A DNA stretch of 64,000 bases, taken from the NCBI GenBank assembly GCA_028825475.1, contig JAPKAB010000001.1, positions 172,709 to 236,708 on the forward strand. Direction: 5' to 3'. The stretch's first letter is position 1. Every line of letters starts with the position of its first letter. The translations under genes and the position numbers were made by a program. Source of the stretch: Ascidiaceihabitans sp. GTDB taxonomy: Bacteria > Pseudomonadota > Alphaproteobacteria > Rhodobacterales > Rhodobacteraceae. The notes beneath the pieces were generated by a model. It saw only the letters and a program-made list of their open reading frames with translations. It made no database searches and had not been told where the DNA came from. This document shows, one piece after another, positions 44,302 through 54,718 of the stretch.

Positions 44302-46535
44302 GCGATCGCGCCTTTCATTGGGACAACGACGCCCGTCTGGTTCAAGTGCGCAAGGACTGCATCACGTGGACCATCAACAGCCATCCGACCATTTTGCAAA
44401 AGAAGTGTACGATTGGTCAGTGCCAAGATTGGCGCGCGGTGGGTTGCGATGATGGCTGTGCGTCCCTCCATCCACGTCTCAAGACGCGACACCAATGTGC
44501 CTTCAAGTGTCTGATCAAGTGCCGCAGTTGGTTCATCTAGTAAGCAGATCTTGGGATCCTGCAACCAAAGATGTGCCCAACCGATAGACTGACGTTGACC
44601 AATGCTAAGGCCCTGACCACCATCGTGAATTTCTAGATCCAAACCTTTGTGGTGCGCTTTGACAAATGGACCAAGGCCAGCAAACTCCAACGCTTTAAAC
44701 AGGCGATCATCGTCACGTTCTAGCATCGTTAGGTTCAGGTTATCGCGCAATGTGCCGGAAAACAGGCGTACGTCTTGACCCAGATAGCCGATCAAACGGC
44801 GTAAATCGCGTGGTTCAATTTGGCTCATCTCTGTGCCATCCAACAGAATGCGGCCCGTTGTTGGACCGTAAAGACCGCTTAGAATTTTCAACAGCGAGGA
44901 CTTGCCCGAACCGTTTGCACCAAGGATCGCAATGCGCTGTCCCGGAAGGATCGCAAGACCCGGAATATCCAGCGTAGGTGCCGCGTCTTCTTCGTATTTG
45001 AACGTCAGCTCACGCAGTTCGAAACGACCCTCCAAACTGTCGCGGCGCAGGTAGCTGCGTGTTTCGTCCGCATCTTGTGGCGCTTCAGCAATGCGCTCAA
45101 GACCATCAAGAGCAGTCTTAACGTTACCCCAGCGTGCCATCGTGCCAGCCAGCTGTGTCAGTGGTGCAAGTGTGCGGCTCGTTAGGATGCCAACAGCGAT
45201 GATCGAACCAACAGTGAATTGCCCCGCAAACACCAAATATGTACCGACGATAACCGCCGCCACATAAGTCGCTTGCTGAACACCTTGGCTCCAGAACGTC
45301 AGCAAAGACGCCAACTTCCGCTGATCAGACGACTTCATCGCGCTAAGCGTTGTTAGTTCTGACCACAGACGCATCACGCGATCTTCTGCGCGTTGTGTTT
45401 TGACCGTGTCGCTTTCAAATATAACTTCGTGCAATAGACGCGAGGATTTAGCAGATGCACCCTGTGTCTCTTCTGTTAGCTGCATCATTTTCTTCTGCAT
45501 GAAGAAGCCCGGCACAACCATCAGGACGCCACCAAGCACAAGAACCCAAACAACATTTCCTGCGATGGAAGCCACCAAAAGCAAGAAAACAAAGATGAAT
45601 GGGATGTCAGCAATTGTTCCGATTGTCGACGCGGTAAAGAACTCGCGAACAGACCCGAATTCGCGCATCGCGGAAAATGTCATAGACGGAGAGTTGCCGC
45701 GCAGATCACTGCGCATACCCAAAACACGGCCCATAAGAAGGCTAAGAACACTTAATTCAATCTGACGACCAGCACCGTCCATAAGACGCGCACGCGCAAT
45801 TTTAAGGAATGCTTCCATCAACAACGCAAGACATGCACCAGCAGCCAAAACCCAAAGGGTCGCTTCAGATTGATGTGGAATAACGCGGTCGTAAACCTGC
45901 AATGAGAACAGCGCGACAGCGACGGCCAAAAGATTGGCGACAAAAGAACCCAAAGCGACCTCAGCCAACTGGCGCTTGAAGCGTGGAAATTGCCCCCAGA
46001 ACCAATGAGTTGGTTTGCTTTCAGTCTTGTGGCTTTTGGCAACCGTTTGCAAAGGTGCTTCGGCGCGCACGATCATACCGCTGTAAAACGGTTTGAAATC
46101 TGCCGTTGGGACATGCGCACGATTGTCGGTGCAAGTCTTGTCATAGATGATCAAGTCACCGCGAGATTGACCCAGAACGAGGATCACTTGGCCGCTGGTC
46201 ATGTAAGCTAACGCCGGCCATTGATCCGCGGTGAATTCATGAACGGTCGTCACTTCGGTGATACAGCCCAAGGCCTTAAGACCATCCGCAATTGCGTTCG
46301 CTTCAACTGCATCGCTTGCGCCTTGGGACGTCCCAAGGCTGATGGCGTTATACGCGTCGGTCTTTAGTGCATCGATCCCTAAGATCCCTGCATAGGTCAC
46401 AGCCAATTCGGCGCGCGCCTTCACGCGGTCATCGTGGGTGTTGGAATTGTTGGCAACCGGCGCTTTAACTTGAGGTGAAGCTTGGAGACGCGCGCGGTTG
46501 CCGTTGGTGATCGTCAGGGTGAAAGGTTGGGTCAT
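44298..46535 (-). CDS. Type I secretion ABC transporter (ATPase/permease, RtxB/LapB-like)
   Basis: 745 residues. The N-terminal 150 residues resemble the C39-like domain (AELAVTYAGILGID, TAYMTSGQVILVLGQ) without the peptidase catalytic Cys, the usual form for exporters of large repeat proteins. Six helices of the ABC membrane domain follow, then the ATPase with Walker A GANGSGKSSL (about 539-548), signature LSIGQRQSIGWA and Walker B ICLLDEPTAALD. ATG overlaps the tolC-like stop as TAATG. It drives adhesin export. Confidence 0.92.
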   Translation of the reverse strand: MTQPFTLTITNGNRARLQASPQVKAPVANNSNTHDDRVKARAELAVTYAGILGIDALKTDAYNAISLGTSQGASDAVEANAIADGLKALGCITEVTTVHEFTADQWPALAYMTSGQVILVLGQSRGDLIIYDKTCTDNRAHVPTADFKPFYSGMIVRAEAPLQTVAKSHKTESKPTHWFWGQFPRFKRQLAEVALGSFVANLLAVAVALFSLQVYDRVIPHQSEATLWVLAAGACLALLMEAFLKIARARLMDGAGRQIELSVLSLLMGRVLGMRSDLRGNSPSMTFSAMREFGSVREFFTASTIGTIADIPFIFVFLLLVASIAGNVVWVLVLGGVLMVVPGFFMQKKMMQLTEETQGASAKSSRLLHEVIFESDTVKTQRAEDRVMRLWSELTTLSAMKSSDQRKLASLLTFWSQGVQQATYVAAVIVGTYLVFAGQFTVGSIIAVGILTSRTLAPLTQLAGTMARWGNVKTALDGLERIAEAPQDADETRSYLRRDSLEGRFELRELTFKYEEDAAPTLDIPGLAILPGQRIAILGANGSGKSSLLKILSGLYGPTTGRILLDGTEMSQIEPRDLRRLIGYLGQDVRLFSGTLRDNLNLTMLERDDDRLFKALEFAGLGPFVKAHHKGLDLEIHDGGQGLSIGQRQSIGWAHLWLQDPKICLLDEPTAALDQTLEGTLVSRLETWMEGRTAIIATHRAPILALTNRTLLLQNGRMAVDGPRDAVLAHLNQTGVVVPMKGAIA

Positions 46536-47869
46536 TAGATCAAGTCCCCATCAGCCAATACACCTAGAATCCGGGCCATTTCGACCCGCAGTGTTGCTGC
46601 TTCAAATTTCAAGGTCACTTCGGCTTCTTGTGCCCTTGAGAAGGTTTCATAAACACCAACGACGTCCATCACTTGACGTTGGCCGGCTTTGTATTGTGCT
46701 TGGAACAAATCAAGATTGTTCTTCGCCTGTGCCGTTAGGCCAGATGCTTCAGACGCTTGGCGCGTTTTAGCTGCTATTTGGCTTTCCAACTTGCGCAAAG
46801 CACGGTTGGAGTCCTCATTGGCTTGCGAAACACGGCGCCCTGCGCTTTCAGCCGCAACTTCGATCGCCTTCAGCCGTGCGCCTGTGCCAAAGCCCAGTTG
46901 TGCACCGCCTGCATTAATACCGACGCCACCGTTTTTGCCGACAGTTCCAGAAAGGGAAACACCTGGAAGATTGCCCGCGCGTTCAATTTTGGCCGCCGCA
47001 ATAGAGCGGGTCATTTCTGCTTCGGCTTTTGCCACATTCAACGGCTGGGCATCTGTCACAGCTACGTTCAATGTTGTTACACCGCGAACGTCTTGCAATG
47101 GCTGCACAGACATTGCGTTGAGTTCAGCAATAGCGGAACGTGTTGCTTCGCGGCCAGCGGTTTGGCTAGCACGGATTTCGGATAGCTTTTGACGGATGAT
47201 GTTCAAATCAGACATGTCTGAAACGCCACCACGGACCCGTTCGCTCATGATGTATTCGAAGTGCGCCATATCCTTAGCCAAAGCCGTCTTTTCGCGACCC
47301 TCAGCAGCTGCAAGGTATAACTCAAGCGATGTTGCTGCGCGATCATTTGTGTCTTGGGCTAAAGCAACTGCAGCCACTTCAACATCGGCCTTAGCAAACT
47401 CACGTTCACCCTTTTTGCGCCCGTTGTCGAACAACACCTGATCGACAACCAAATTGACGATAACGTCAGACAGGCTGGTTAGACTGATGGATGGGCCAAC
47501 TGTTGGAAGCCAGTTTTTACTGGACGCTTCGGCACGAAGACGCGCTGAACGAAGCTCGCTTTCGGCGGAACGAGCATTTGCAGCTAGAACCGCTGATGCG
47601 ACTTGATCATATGCGCTGCCCGTTGGAAGTGCTGACTGGCGCGCCACGAGGCTGCTGATCACATTGCTTTCGGCGTTTAACTTGTCGTCATACGTCGTTG
47701 TCGTGCTTGCGAAAGCTGTGGTTTTCGGACCGTTGTCTTCAACAGCCAACCCTGCAATCGGCGACTTTAGGCGCGATACAAACGACGATGCGTTTGTGTC
47801 TGCCAAGCAACTGCTCAAGCCGCTTATCACTGTAGTAGCTACAGCCACTCGTACTAAATAATGCCCCAT
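46535..47869 (-). CDS. TolC-family outer-membrane channel of the type I system
   Basis: 444 residues with a lipobox-like signal (GLSSCLADT near residue 20-26), long coiled-coil helices and the outer membrane efflux motifs LDIRASQTAGREATRSAIAELN and LDLFQAQYKAGQRQVMDVVGVYETF. This is the exit duct for the adhesin. It begins with ATG 47869 after AGGAC, and follows the adhesin gene on the same strand across an 85-base gap holding a strong hairpin. Confidence 0.88.
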   Translation of the reverse strand: MGHYLVRVAVATTVISGLSSCLADTNASSFVSRLKSPIAGLAVEDNGPKTTAFASTTTTYDDKLNAESNVISSLVARQSALPTGSAYDQVASAVLAANARSAESELRSARLRAEASSKNWLPTVGPSISLTSLSDVIVNLVVDQVLFDNGRKKGEREFAKADVEVAAVALAQDTNDRAATSLELYLAAAEGREKTALAKDMAHFEYIMSERVRGGVSDMSDLNIIRQKLSEIRASQTAGREATRSAIAELNAMSVQPLQDVRGVTTLNVAVTDAQPLNVAKAEAEMTRSIAAAKIERAGNLPGVSLSGTVGKNGGVGINAGGAQLGFGTGARLKAIEVAAESAGRRVSQANEDSNRALRKLESQIAAKTRQASEASGLTAQAKNNLDLFQAQYKAGQRQVMDVVGVYETFSRAQEAEVTLKFEAATLRVEMARILGVLADGDLI

Positions 47870-47910
47870 GTCCTGCCCTTAAACGTGCCGGTACTTTTAT
47901 TTTTTTGACG

Positions 47911-47942
47911 GGCGCGGCTCAAAGGTACCCTTCGGCCGCGCC
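47911..47942. other. Strong GC hairpin between the adhesin and tolC-like genes
   Basis: GGCGCGGC (47911-47918) and GCCGCGCC (47935-47942) are perfect arms; the loop itself holds AAGG/CCTT. On the minus strand A-rich rather than T-rich sequence follows, so full termination is unlikely. It may stabilise the adhesin message or reduce downstream expression. Confidence 0.5.
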
Positions 47943-47955
47943 TCGGTATTTTTGT

Positions 47956-50900
47956 TTAGATTACAGTATTAACCGTAATGTCGTCGTCGATAATCAAAGT
48001 GCCATCACCCATAGAGAAGACGTTATATGATTGGTTATCGACAGTTGTCTGACCCGCAGCAGTCGCACCAATTATATTCACGGTATCATCGTGACCGTGG
48101 ATCGTCAGTGTGTTGCTTGTGTCAGACAAACCCAGCAATTGCGCTTCGGTGATTGTCAGCTGTGCAGCGTCGGAAAATGCCAATTCTACTGAATTGATCT
48201 CGTAGTTGCCGAGGTTGCTGTTTGACAGGTCGACTGTCGCGTTGGAGGTGCTGTCATCTAGAACAACATACGTGCCTGTCATGTTGCCTGCAGCATCAGT
48301 TGATGTCACGACCAATTGAGACCCATCGGGCACGTCGTTGACCAGATTAACTTGGGTTTCACCCACACGCCCACCAGCGGTCGTTGTTGCCGCTAAGTTG
48401 GTAATTGACCCGTTGTCGTTTACCTGTGCAACGCCGATAGTGTCTGCGTTGTCTTCTGTGGTCAGACCGCGGAAGCCGCCAGAGCGCGCCTCGACAAGGC
48501 TCGCTACAACTGGACCAGTTGGTGCGTCCGTATCGATGCTGAGCGTATCAGTAATCGTCGCAACGTTGCCTACTGCATCCGTGCCCGTAACCAGAATGTT
48601 TGCATTGTATGTGCCACCTTGAATAGCGCTGGCTGGAATATCGACACTCCAGTTACCCGCTGCATCAACCGTCGCACTGAAGTTTGTACCGTGGAAATTG
48701 ACAACGACGGTAGAACCCGCCTCAACAAGACCATTTAGGCTAATACCATCGCTGGCTTCAGCTGCGTTGACAACATTGTCACCTTCAACTGCTGCACTGG
48801 ATTGGTTCAACGTGTTCACCAATGTATCAACCTGAACAGTATCAGTTGCGCTGGCAGTATTGCCCGCCACATCAGTTGCATTCACGGTTACGTTCGCTGT
48901 GTACTCACCTTGCGGAATTTGCGTGGATGAGAAATTTGCAGTCCAGTTACCGTTCGCATCAACAGTCGCAGGGACCGTAACCGGTGTACCGATTAAGCCA
49001 CCCGATATTGTAACTGTCAAAGTTGATCCAGGCTCTGTTGTGCCCGTCATAACGACACCGTCGCTCAGCTCTGAACCGCTGATAATGTTGTCAGTCTCAA
49101 TGATGTCGGCCTTAACCGATAGGTTATCAACCCGTGTATCAACCTGCACGCTATCAGTTGCCGTCCGCGAGTTGCCCGCGGCATCTGTAGTTGTTGCAGA
49201 AATGTTGGCTGTATAAACGCCTGCGCGGATTTCGCTGGCTGCAAAAGGTGCCTGCCATTGGCCGCTGCCGTTTGCGACAACCGCGTGAGTTACGCCATCC
49301 ATTGTCACGTTTACAATTGCGTTGGCATCAGCTGTACCGCGCAAAATGACGCCATCAGATGCTTCGGCGTGGTTGATGATGTCATCACCTTCAACAGGCG
49401 CTGCACTGATAGTCAAAACGCCCGCATCTGTATCAATGTTAACCGTTTGATTGATGCTGCTAGAGTTACCAGCCGCATCGGTCGCAGTTGCTGTCATGGT
49501 TGTTGTCTGTGTGCCAGATGGCAATTGGCCCGCGCTGTAGGTGGCTGTCCAGCTGCCGTCTGCAGCCACAACAGCAGTTGTTGTTACGCCACCAAGAACC
49601 ACTTGAACCGAGGAACCAGGTTCAACGTTGCCAGTGACGATCAACCCAGCTTGAGCTTCAGATGCGTTGATGACGCCATCAGCGCCACCTGCTGTTGAAG
49701 AAAAGCTAAAGGAGTTAACCAATGTATCGATCTGAACAGAACCCGTTGCAGTTGAAGAGTTACCGTTCGCGTCTGTTGCAACCGCCGTAACCGTTTGTGT
49801 CGTTTCGCCTGTGCTCACTGCTGAGGATGCGAAATCAACTGACCAGCTGCCGTCTGCCACAACAGTCGCGGGCAATGTTGAATTGCCGAATGTTACGCTA
49901 ACGGTTGAACCCGGTTGGGCAGAGCCCGTTAAAGTTACACCAGCGCTTTGCTCAGCACCGTTGATAGTACCGTCGCCACCAGCGGTGCTGGTAGAGATAG
50001 CAACTTCACTTACGGTATCTACCACAAATGTATCTGTTGTTGTGCTTGCGTTACCAAAACTATCGGTCGCTACGATTGTCAGGGCCTCAGTATATTCACC
50101 GGACGGGAAAGTCCCTGTTGGGTAAGTAACGGACCAGCTGCCATCGCTGCCAACAGTTGTTGTTTGTACATGGGTACCAGCAGTAACGGTCAATGCAGCA
50201 CCAGCTTCACCAGTACCAGAAATTGTAGTTCCGCTTTGCAGTTCTTCACCGTTATAAATTTCGCCGTTTGAGCCAGCACCGCCAGTAACCGCGATGACCG
50301 GTGGCGTAGTATCAATAGTAAACGTTGGGCCAGTAAGGTTGGTTGAGCCACCACCCTGATGGTTCACAACAACAGCGGTTGCATGCTCACCATCTGCAGG
50401 AAAAGTTTCACCTGTTAGTACTGCAGACCATGTACCATCGGTTCCGATGGTAGTTGTTGCTGTCTCGCCGCCAACCGTTACGACAACTTCGTCGCCAGCA
50501 GCGCCAGTACCAGTGACATTCAAGGCGTGCGCATTGCCCGGTCCGCCAACAGCTGGTGTCGATGTAGGGTCTGTTACTGTCGGTACGACAGGTGCGGCTG
50601 AAGAACCACCGCCACCTGAACCAAGTGCCGCAACACCAGCAACACCTGCCGCAGCTGCCGCAGCACCAGCACCCAGACCACCGCCACCAAGAAGCGCGAG
50701 CGGTGCAAGCATGGAAACTTCGTTGCCGCCATCAGGCAAAGCAATCGCAGCATCAGCGATATCTGTACGTCCGAGGTAAATCAGATCGTCTGATGGGCTC
50801 CATTTGCCCCACTGCTCAGTTGGGCCATACTGCGCAAACATTTCGCCATTCGTCGTTTCGACAAATGCGACTTCGTTCAAATAACCATCGGCCGAAATGA

Positions 50901-51144
50901 ATAGGCGGTTCGCATCGCCATTATCATTAAAGTAGTTTTCGATGATGATCACACGACCGTCCGCAAGAACGATGTTCAATGCATCTCCGTCACGCGCATG
51001 CCCTTGCATGTCTGCCTGACGCAAATTCAGAGAAATCTCTTGATCACTAGTTGCCTGAATGGTTGTCGTAGGCTCATCCGCCTGAATCAAACCACGCTGC
51101 AAAGCGCCCGCACCATCGCGCACGACGAAATCGATCACCTTCAT
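47956..51144 (-). CDS. BapA-like repeat adhesin, type I secretion substrate
   Basis: 1062 residues. The N-terminal BapA-prefix-like domain (1-150, DFVVRDGAGALQRGLI, ISADGYLNEVAFVETTNG) ends in a Gly/Ala-rich linker (153-180). Seven bacterial Ig-like repeats of about 97 residues follow (each closing with a VDT or IDT turn and carrying DGSWS or DGNW near the centre). The last 200 residues include acidic calcium-like segments and a C terminus (GDGTLIIDDDITVNTVI) fit for type I export. There is no Sec signal. It is the first gene of the operon with its own exporter. Confidence 0.9.
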   Translation of the reverse strand: MKVIDFVVRDGAGALQRGLIQADEPTTTIQATSDQEISLNLRQADMQGHARDGDALNIVLADGRVIIIENYFNDNGDANRLFISADGYLNEVAFVETTNGEMFAQYGPTEQWGKWSPSDDLIYLGRTDIADAAIALPDGGNEVSMLAPLALLGGGGLGAGAAAAAAGVAGVAALGSGGGGSSAAPVVPTVTDPTSTPAVGGPGNAHALNVTGTGAAGDEVVVTVGGETATTTIGTDGTWSAVLTGETFPADGEHATAVVVNHQGGGSTNLTGPTFTIDTTPPVIAVTGGAGSNGEIYNGEELQSGTTISGTGEAGAALTVTAGTHVQTTTVGSDGSWSVTYPTGTFPSGEYTEALTIVATDSFGNASTTTDTFVVDTVSEVAISTSTAGGDGTINGAEQSAGVTLTGSAQPGSTVSVTFGNSTLPATVVADGSWSVDFASSAVSTGETTQTVTAVATDANGNSSTATGSVQIDTLVNSFSFSSTAGGADGVINASEAQAGLIVTGNVEPGSSVQVVLGGVTTTAVVAADGSWTATYSAGQLPSGTQTTTMTATATDAAGNSSSINQTVNIDTDAGVLTISAAPVEGDDIINHAEASDGVILRGTADANAIVNVTMDGVTHAVVANGSGQWQAPFAASEIRAGVYTANISATTTDAAGNSRTATDSVQVDTRVDNLSVKADIIETDNIISGSELSDGVVMTGTTEPGSTLTVTISGGLIGTPVTVPATVDANGNWTANFSSTQIPQGEYTANVTVNATDVAGNTASATDTVQVDTLVNTLNQSSAAVEGDNVVNAAEASDGISLNGLVEAGSTVVVNFHGTNFSATVDAAGNWSVDIPASAIQGGTYNANILVTGTDAVGNVATITDTLSIDTDAPTGPVVASLVEARSGGFRGLTTEDNADTIGVAQVNDNGSITNLAATTTAGGRVGETQVNLVNDVPDGSQLVVTSTDAAGNMTGTYVVLDDSTSNATVDLSNSNLGNYEINSVELAFSDAAQLTITEAQLLGLSDTSNTLTIHGHDDTVNIIGATAAGQTTVDNQSYNVFSMGDGTLIIDDDITVNTVI

Positions 51145-51454
51145 AACACCACCACTCTACCTCGAGCCCCAGTCTAACGCGGGGGTCTCTTTTTTGTTGT
51201 ACTAAGCAGGCGTGATTTTTTTTGCCGCTCTGCTCACATATTGAAACATTTACGTATCTTTAGAGATACTCACACATCTTATGTGCAGCATTCATAACTT
51301 AAGTCCGAATCAAGGGCTAGTCTATTTTTTAACCTCAGACACAATTTAGACAGCTTCAAGGCATATATAGCGGTGGATTTTTGGTCGTTTAGGCTATTTC
51401 ATTGATGGCAAGGCAATCGTATTATTTTCACGGATTGTCACAAAGGACCAAAAA
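51145..51454. other. 310-base intergenic region between divergent adhesin and glycerate kinase genes
   Basis: The region is AT-rich, holds both promoters by position, and has a hairpin-like GAGCCCC/GGGGGTC pair near 51164-51189 followed by TCTTTTTT. I found no RNA gene or clear operator in it. Short AT tracts (TATTTTTTAA, ATATATAG) could be promoter parts but cannot be assigned. Confidence 0.4.
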
Positions 51455-52561
51455 ATGTCTCCCAAAAATGACCTATTGGCCATCTGGCACTCTGGTGTCG
51501 CTGCCGTTCAAGGCCGTTCAAGCGTCAATAACGCGTTAGCCACCCACCACATTGCCCGACCTGATTTTGTTATCGCGGCGGGCAAAGCCGCCGCCTCAAT
51601 GGCCGCTGCTGTGCATGATACATTTGGCAAAATTCCGACCCTCATTGTGACGAAGTATGACCATACTGCAGATGCGCCCAAACATGCTATAGTTGTGCAA
51701 AGTGCACACCCAGTACCGGATGAGGCGTCTTTGGCCGGCGGAGCCGCGATCCAAGACGCAATTTTTAAGTGCGAGAAAGACACGCACCTCCTGTTCCTCG
51801 TTTCTGGTGGCGCATCATCATTGGCGGAGGTGTTGCCTGCCAGTATAACCCTCGACGACCTCACCCTAGAAACGGAAATTTTGCTGGCCTCAGGCAAGGA
51901 TATTCACGCGATGAACGTCCGTCGCAAAGAAGTATCACAAATCAAAGGCGGCAAAGCGCTGGCAGGCTTCAAGGGATGCAAGATCACGGCCTTGGCAATT
52001 TCCGACGTTCAGGGTGATGATGTTGGCGTGATCGGATCAGGAATCGCAGCCGCGCCTGACACATTCGATTTTGAATACACCTCGCTTATCGTCGCCAGCA
52101 ATCAGATCGCACGGCAAGCTGCAGCAGACCATGCAGGCACATCTGTTATCAGCAACCTTGAGGATATGTATGACGACGTCGCTGTCTTAGCGACTAAGAT
52201 TGTGGCCCAGCTTCGCACCTCAAAGGACGGCATTCACATCATGGGCGGTGAGCCGACTGTCGTTCTCCCGTCAAACCCAGGGCTTGGTGGCCGCAATATG
52301 ATGCTCGCTGCGATGATTGCCCGCGAAATCAAAGGTACTACGGGGATCCGTGTTCTGGTGGCCGGTACTGATGGAACCGATGGCCCAACGGATGCCGCAG
52401 GTGCGCTTGTGGATGGCCAAACGTGGGATGAAAGTGGCCACCTCGCCATTGAACAGGCTAATGTTGCACCATGGCTGGATGCCAAGGATGTGTTGATAAG
52501 GTCTGGCCCGACTGGCACCAATGTCATGGACCTCTTAATCGCAGAAATTCGATCGAGCTAG
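51455..52561 (+). CDS. Glycerate 2-kinase (GckA/TtuD family)
   Basis: 368 residues. The family's first domain (DFVIAAGKAAASMA, SAHPVPDEASLAGG, FLVSGGASSLAEV) and the C-terminal MOFRL domain (GEPTVVL, GRNMMLAAMIA, AGTDGTDGPTDAAGA) are both present. These enzymes phosphorylate glycerate to 2-phosphoglycerate, using ATP, in the glyoxylate/serine branch. It is shorter than usual members (about 420). It lies 20 bases before the CocE/NonD hydrolase gene. Confidence 0.88.
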   Translation: MSPKNDLLAIWHSGVAAVQGRSSVNNALATHHIARPDFVIAAGKAAASMAAAVHDTFGKIPTLIVTKYDHTADAPKHAIVVQSAHPVPDEASLAGGAAIQDAIFKCEKDTHLLFLVSGGASSLAEVLPASITLDDLTLETEILLASGKDIHAMNVRRKEVSQIKGGKALAGFKGCKITALAISDVQGDDVGVIGSGIAAAPDTFDFEYTSLIVASNQIARQAAADHAGTSVISNLEDMYDDVAVLATKIVAQLRTSKDGIHIMGGEPTVVLPSNPGLGGRNMMLAAMIAREIKGTTGIRVLVAGTDGTDGPTDAAGALVDGQTWDESGHLAIEQANVAPWLDAKDVLIRSGPTGTNVMDLLIAEIRSS

Positions 52562-52581
52562 GCTATTGACAGAATCTGGCG

Positions 52582-54594
52582 ATGGACCCACCGTCAAGTA
52601 TGACACAAAATAGCCTGCGCGAAATCTGTGAAGACGCCGACTACGGTATTACCCTTTCAGACAGCACCCGTCTTTCGACACGACTTTGGAAACCTATCGA
52701 TGCTTTGGGTGATCCCGTACCAGTCATCCTAGAGTTTCTGCCTTACCGTAAACGCGACGGTACGACTGCACGTGATGCGCTGACCCACCCCTATTTTGCC
52801 CAGCGCGGCTATGCATGTGCACGCGTAGACATGCGCGGCAACGGCGACAGCCACGGCCTAATGGAAGACGAATACACCCAACAAGAATTAGATGACGCGG
52901 TTGAGGTTATTCAACATCTCGCAGCACAGGACTGGTGCAATGGGTCCATCGGAATGATGGGTATCAGTTGGGGAGGCTTCAATTCGCTGCAAGTCGCCGC
53001 AATGACACCACCAGAGCTGAAGGCGATCATCACACTTTGCTCAACCGTCGACCGCTTCGCCGATGACATCCACTATAAGGGGGGCTGCCTGCTAAACGAG
53101 AACTTGGGCTGGGGCGCAACTATGTGGTCTTACTCGGGCCGTGCACCTGATCCGGCCCTACGCAGCGACTGGCGTGAGATGTGGTTGGATCGGCTTGAAA
53201 ACGAACCGTTTTTACCTGCCACTTGGCTGCGTCACCAAACCCGTAATGAGTATTGGAAGCATGGATCAGTTTGCGAAAATTTCAGCACGATCAAAGCCAA
53301 AGTGCTGGTAATCGGCGGCTGGGGTGACGCCTATAAAAATACGGTTTCAAATGTTGTTGAGAACATTGAAGGCTCTAAAGGGATTGTTGGCCCGTGGGTT
53401 CATAAATACCCCCATTTTGCCATTCCCGAACCGCGCATCGGTTTTTTACAAGAAGCGCTGCGTTGGTGGGACAAATGGCTCAAAGGAATTGAGACGGGCG
53501 TCGAGAATGATCCAGACTTGCGCCTGTATCAAATGGACGGTGTACGCCCACAAACATGGTATACTGAACGCGCAGGACGCTGGGTAGCACAGACACCTGG
53601 ACGCGATCATCAACACCCAGCAGAAATTCGGACATATTTCTTGGGTGATGATGGCCTAAGGGATGAACCCGCCAAGATTGATGCCGAGGTTACATCACCC
53701 CAAGATTGCGGAGCGGACTCAGGCGAATATTGTGCAATCTGGCTGGGCCCTGAAATGCCCGGCGATCAACGCCGTGACGATGCCCTATCAACGATATGGG
53801 ACGGAAACACATTAAATAGCGATCTGGTAATTACCGGTGCCCCTCAAATCACGCTAAAGCTCAGCAGCGATAAGCCTGTTGCGCAGCTGGCAGTGCGGCT
53901 GAACCACATTCATCCCGACGGGGCCAGCACACGGATCACATATGGTGTGATAAACCTGTGTCATCGTGACGGGCATGAGCGATCCAAACCACTACCCATC
54001 AACCAGCCCATCAACGTTACGCTAAACCTTGATCAATGCGCCTACACTGTCCCAGCGGGGCACCGTGTCCGCGTTTCTATTTCCAACGCCTACTGGCCAT
54101 TGTTATGGCCGTCGCCCGAAGCGACACGCCTGCAAATTCATAGCGGCTCTATAAATCTGCCCCTCTTGAACGAAGTCACAGGCAGCACTGTCACCTTTCC
54201 ACCGCCAGAGACGGCCGATCCTTGGGAAACAACCACAATCCGTGAAGACACAAACAGTCGTCATCAAGAAACCGACCTAAACACCGGCATTGTTCACCTC
54301 CATATCGTGGATGATTTCGGCAAAGTACGTGATGCGGATCATGGGCTTATCAACGGCTCGATTGCGCGCGAACACTGGCAAATCCACCCCAATGATCCAC
54401 TGTCTGCAAAAGGTACATGTCATTGGACCGACGAACTAGAACGCGATGGCATCCAATTGCGCACAGAAGCACGCTGCGAAATGTGGTCCGACAAGGATAC
54501 CTTTTACCTTTCGGCTAAAATCGAAGCGTTTGAAAATGATCAACTTATCTATCAACGCGACCTAAACGATGAGATTCTGCGCAATGGGATCTGA
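52582..54594 (+). CDS. CocE/NonD-family hydrolase (X-Pro dipeptidyl-peptidase S15-like)
   Basis: 670 residues (ATG 52600 is an alternative start). The alpha/beta hydrolase domain has the nucleophile motif GMMGISWGGFNSLQVAA (Ser in GxSxGG) and an N-terminal LEFLPYRKRDGTTARD segment; the C-terminal jelly-roll domain (about 440-560) includes GHRVRVSISNAYWPLLWPSPE. Family members cleave esters or peptides, such as cocaine esterase and acylases. No signal peptide is visible. Its position before an ABC peptide-type importer suggests that it acts on the imported compound. Confidence 0.87.
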   Translation: MDPPSSMTQNSLREICEDADYGITLSDSTRLSTRLWKPIDALGDPVPVILEFLPYRKRDGTTARDALTHPYFAQRGYACARVDMRGNGDSHGLMEDEYTQQELDDAVEVIQHLAAQDWCNGSIGMMGISWGGFNSLQVAAMTPPELKAIITLCSTVDRFADDIHYKGGCLLNENLGWGATMWSYSGRAPDPALRSDWREMWLDRLENEPFLPATWLRHQTRNEYWKHGSVCENFSTIKAKVLVIGGWGDAYKNTVSNVVENIEGSKGIVGPWVHKYPHFAIPEPRIGFLQEALRWWDKWLKGIETGVENDPDLRLYQMDGVRPQTWYTERAGRWVAQTPGRDHQHPAEIRTYFLGDDGLRDEPAKIDAEVTSPQDCGADSGEYCAIWLGPEMPGDQRRDDALSTIWDGNTLNSDLVITGAPQITLKLSSDKPVAQLAVRLNHIHPDGASTRITYGVINLCHRDGHERSKPLPINQPINVTLNLDQCAYTVPAGHRVRVSISNAYWPLLWPSPEATRLQIHSGSINLPLLNEVTGSTVTFPPPETADPWETTTIREDTNSRHQETDLNTGIVHLHIVDDFGKVRDADHGLINGSIAREHWQIHPNDPLSAKGTCHWTDELERDGIQLRTEARCEMWSDKDTFYLSAKIEAFENDQLIYQRDLNDEILRNGI

Positions 54595-54718
54595 CACATC
54601 ACCGTCATTAAAAAGTATTAACCCTTGCGAGTAGCAGGATAATGCGCAAACCTTTGCGCACACCAATCAAGAATGCGCGCATCAGACGCGACTAATTAAC
54701 CAATTGGGAGATCACGAT

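Noticed and set aside
47956..51144. Periodic repeats that might suggest a CRISPR array
   Set aside because: The period is about 290 bases, the frame is open throughout, and the repeats encode Ig-like domains.
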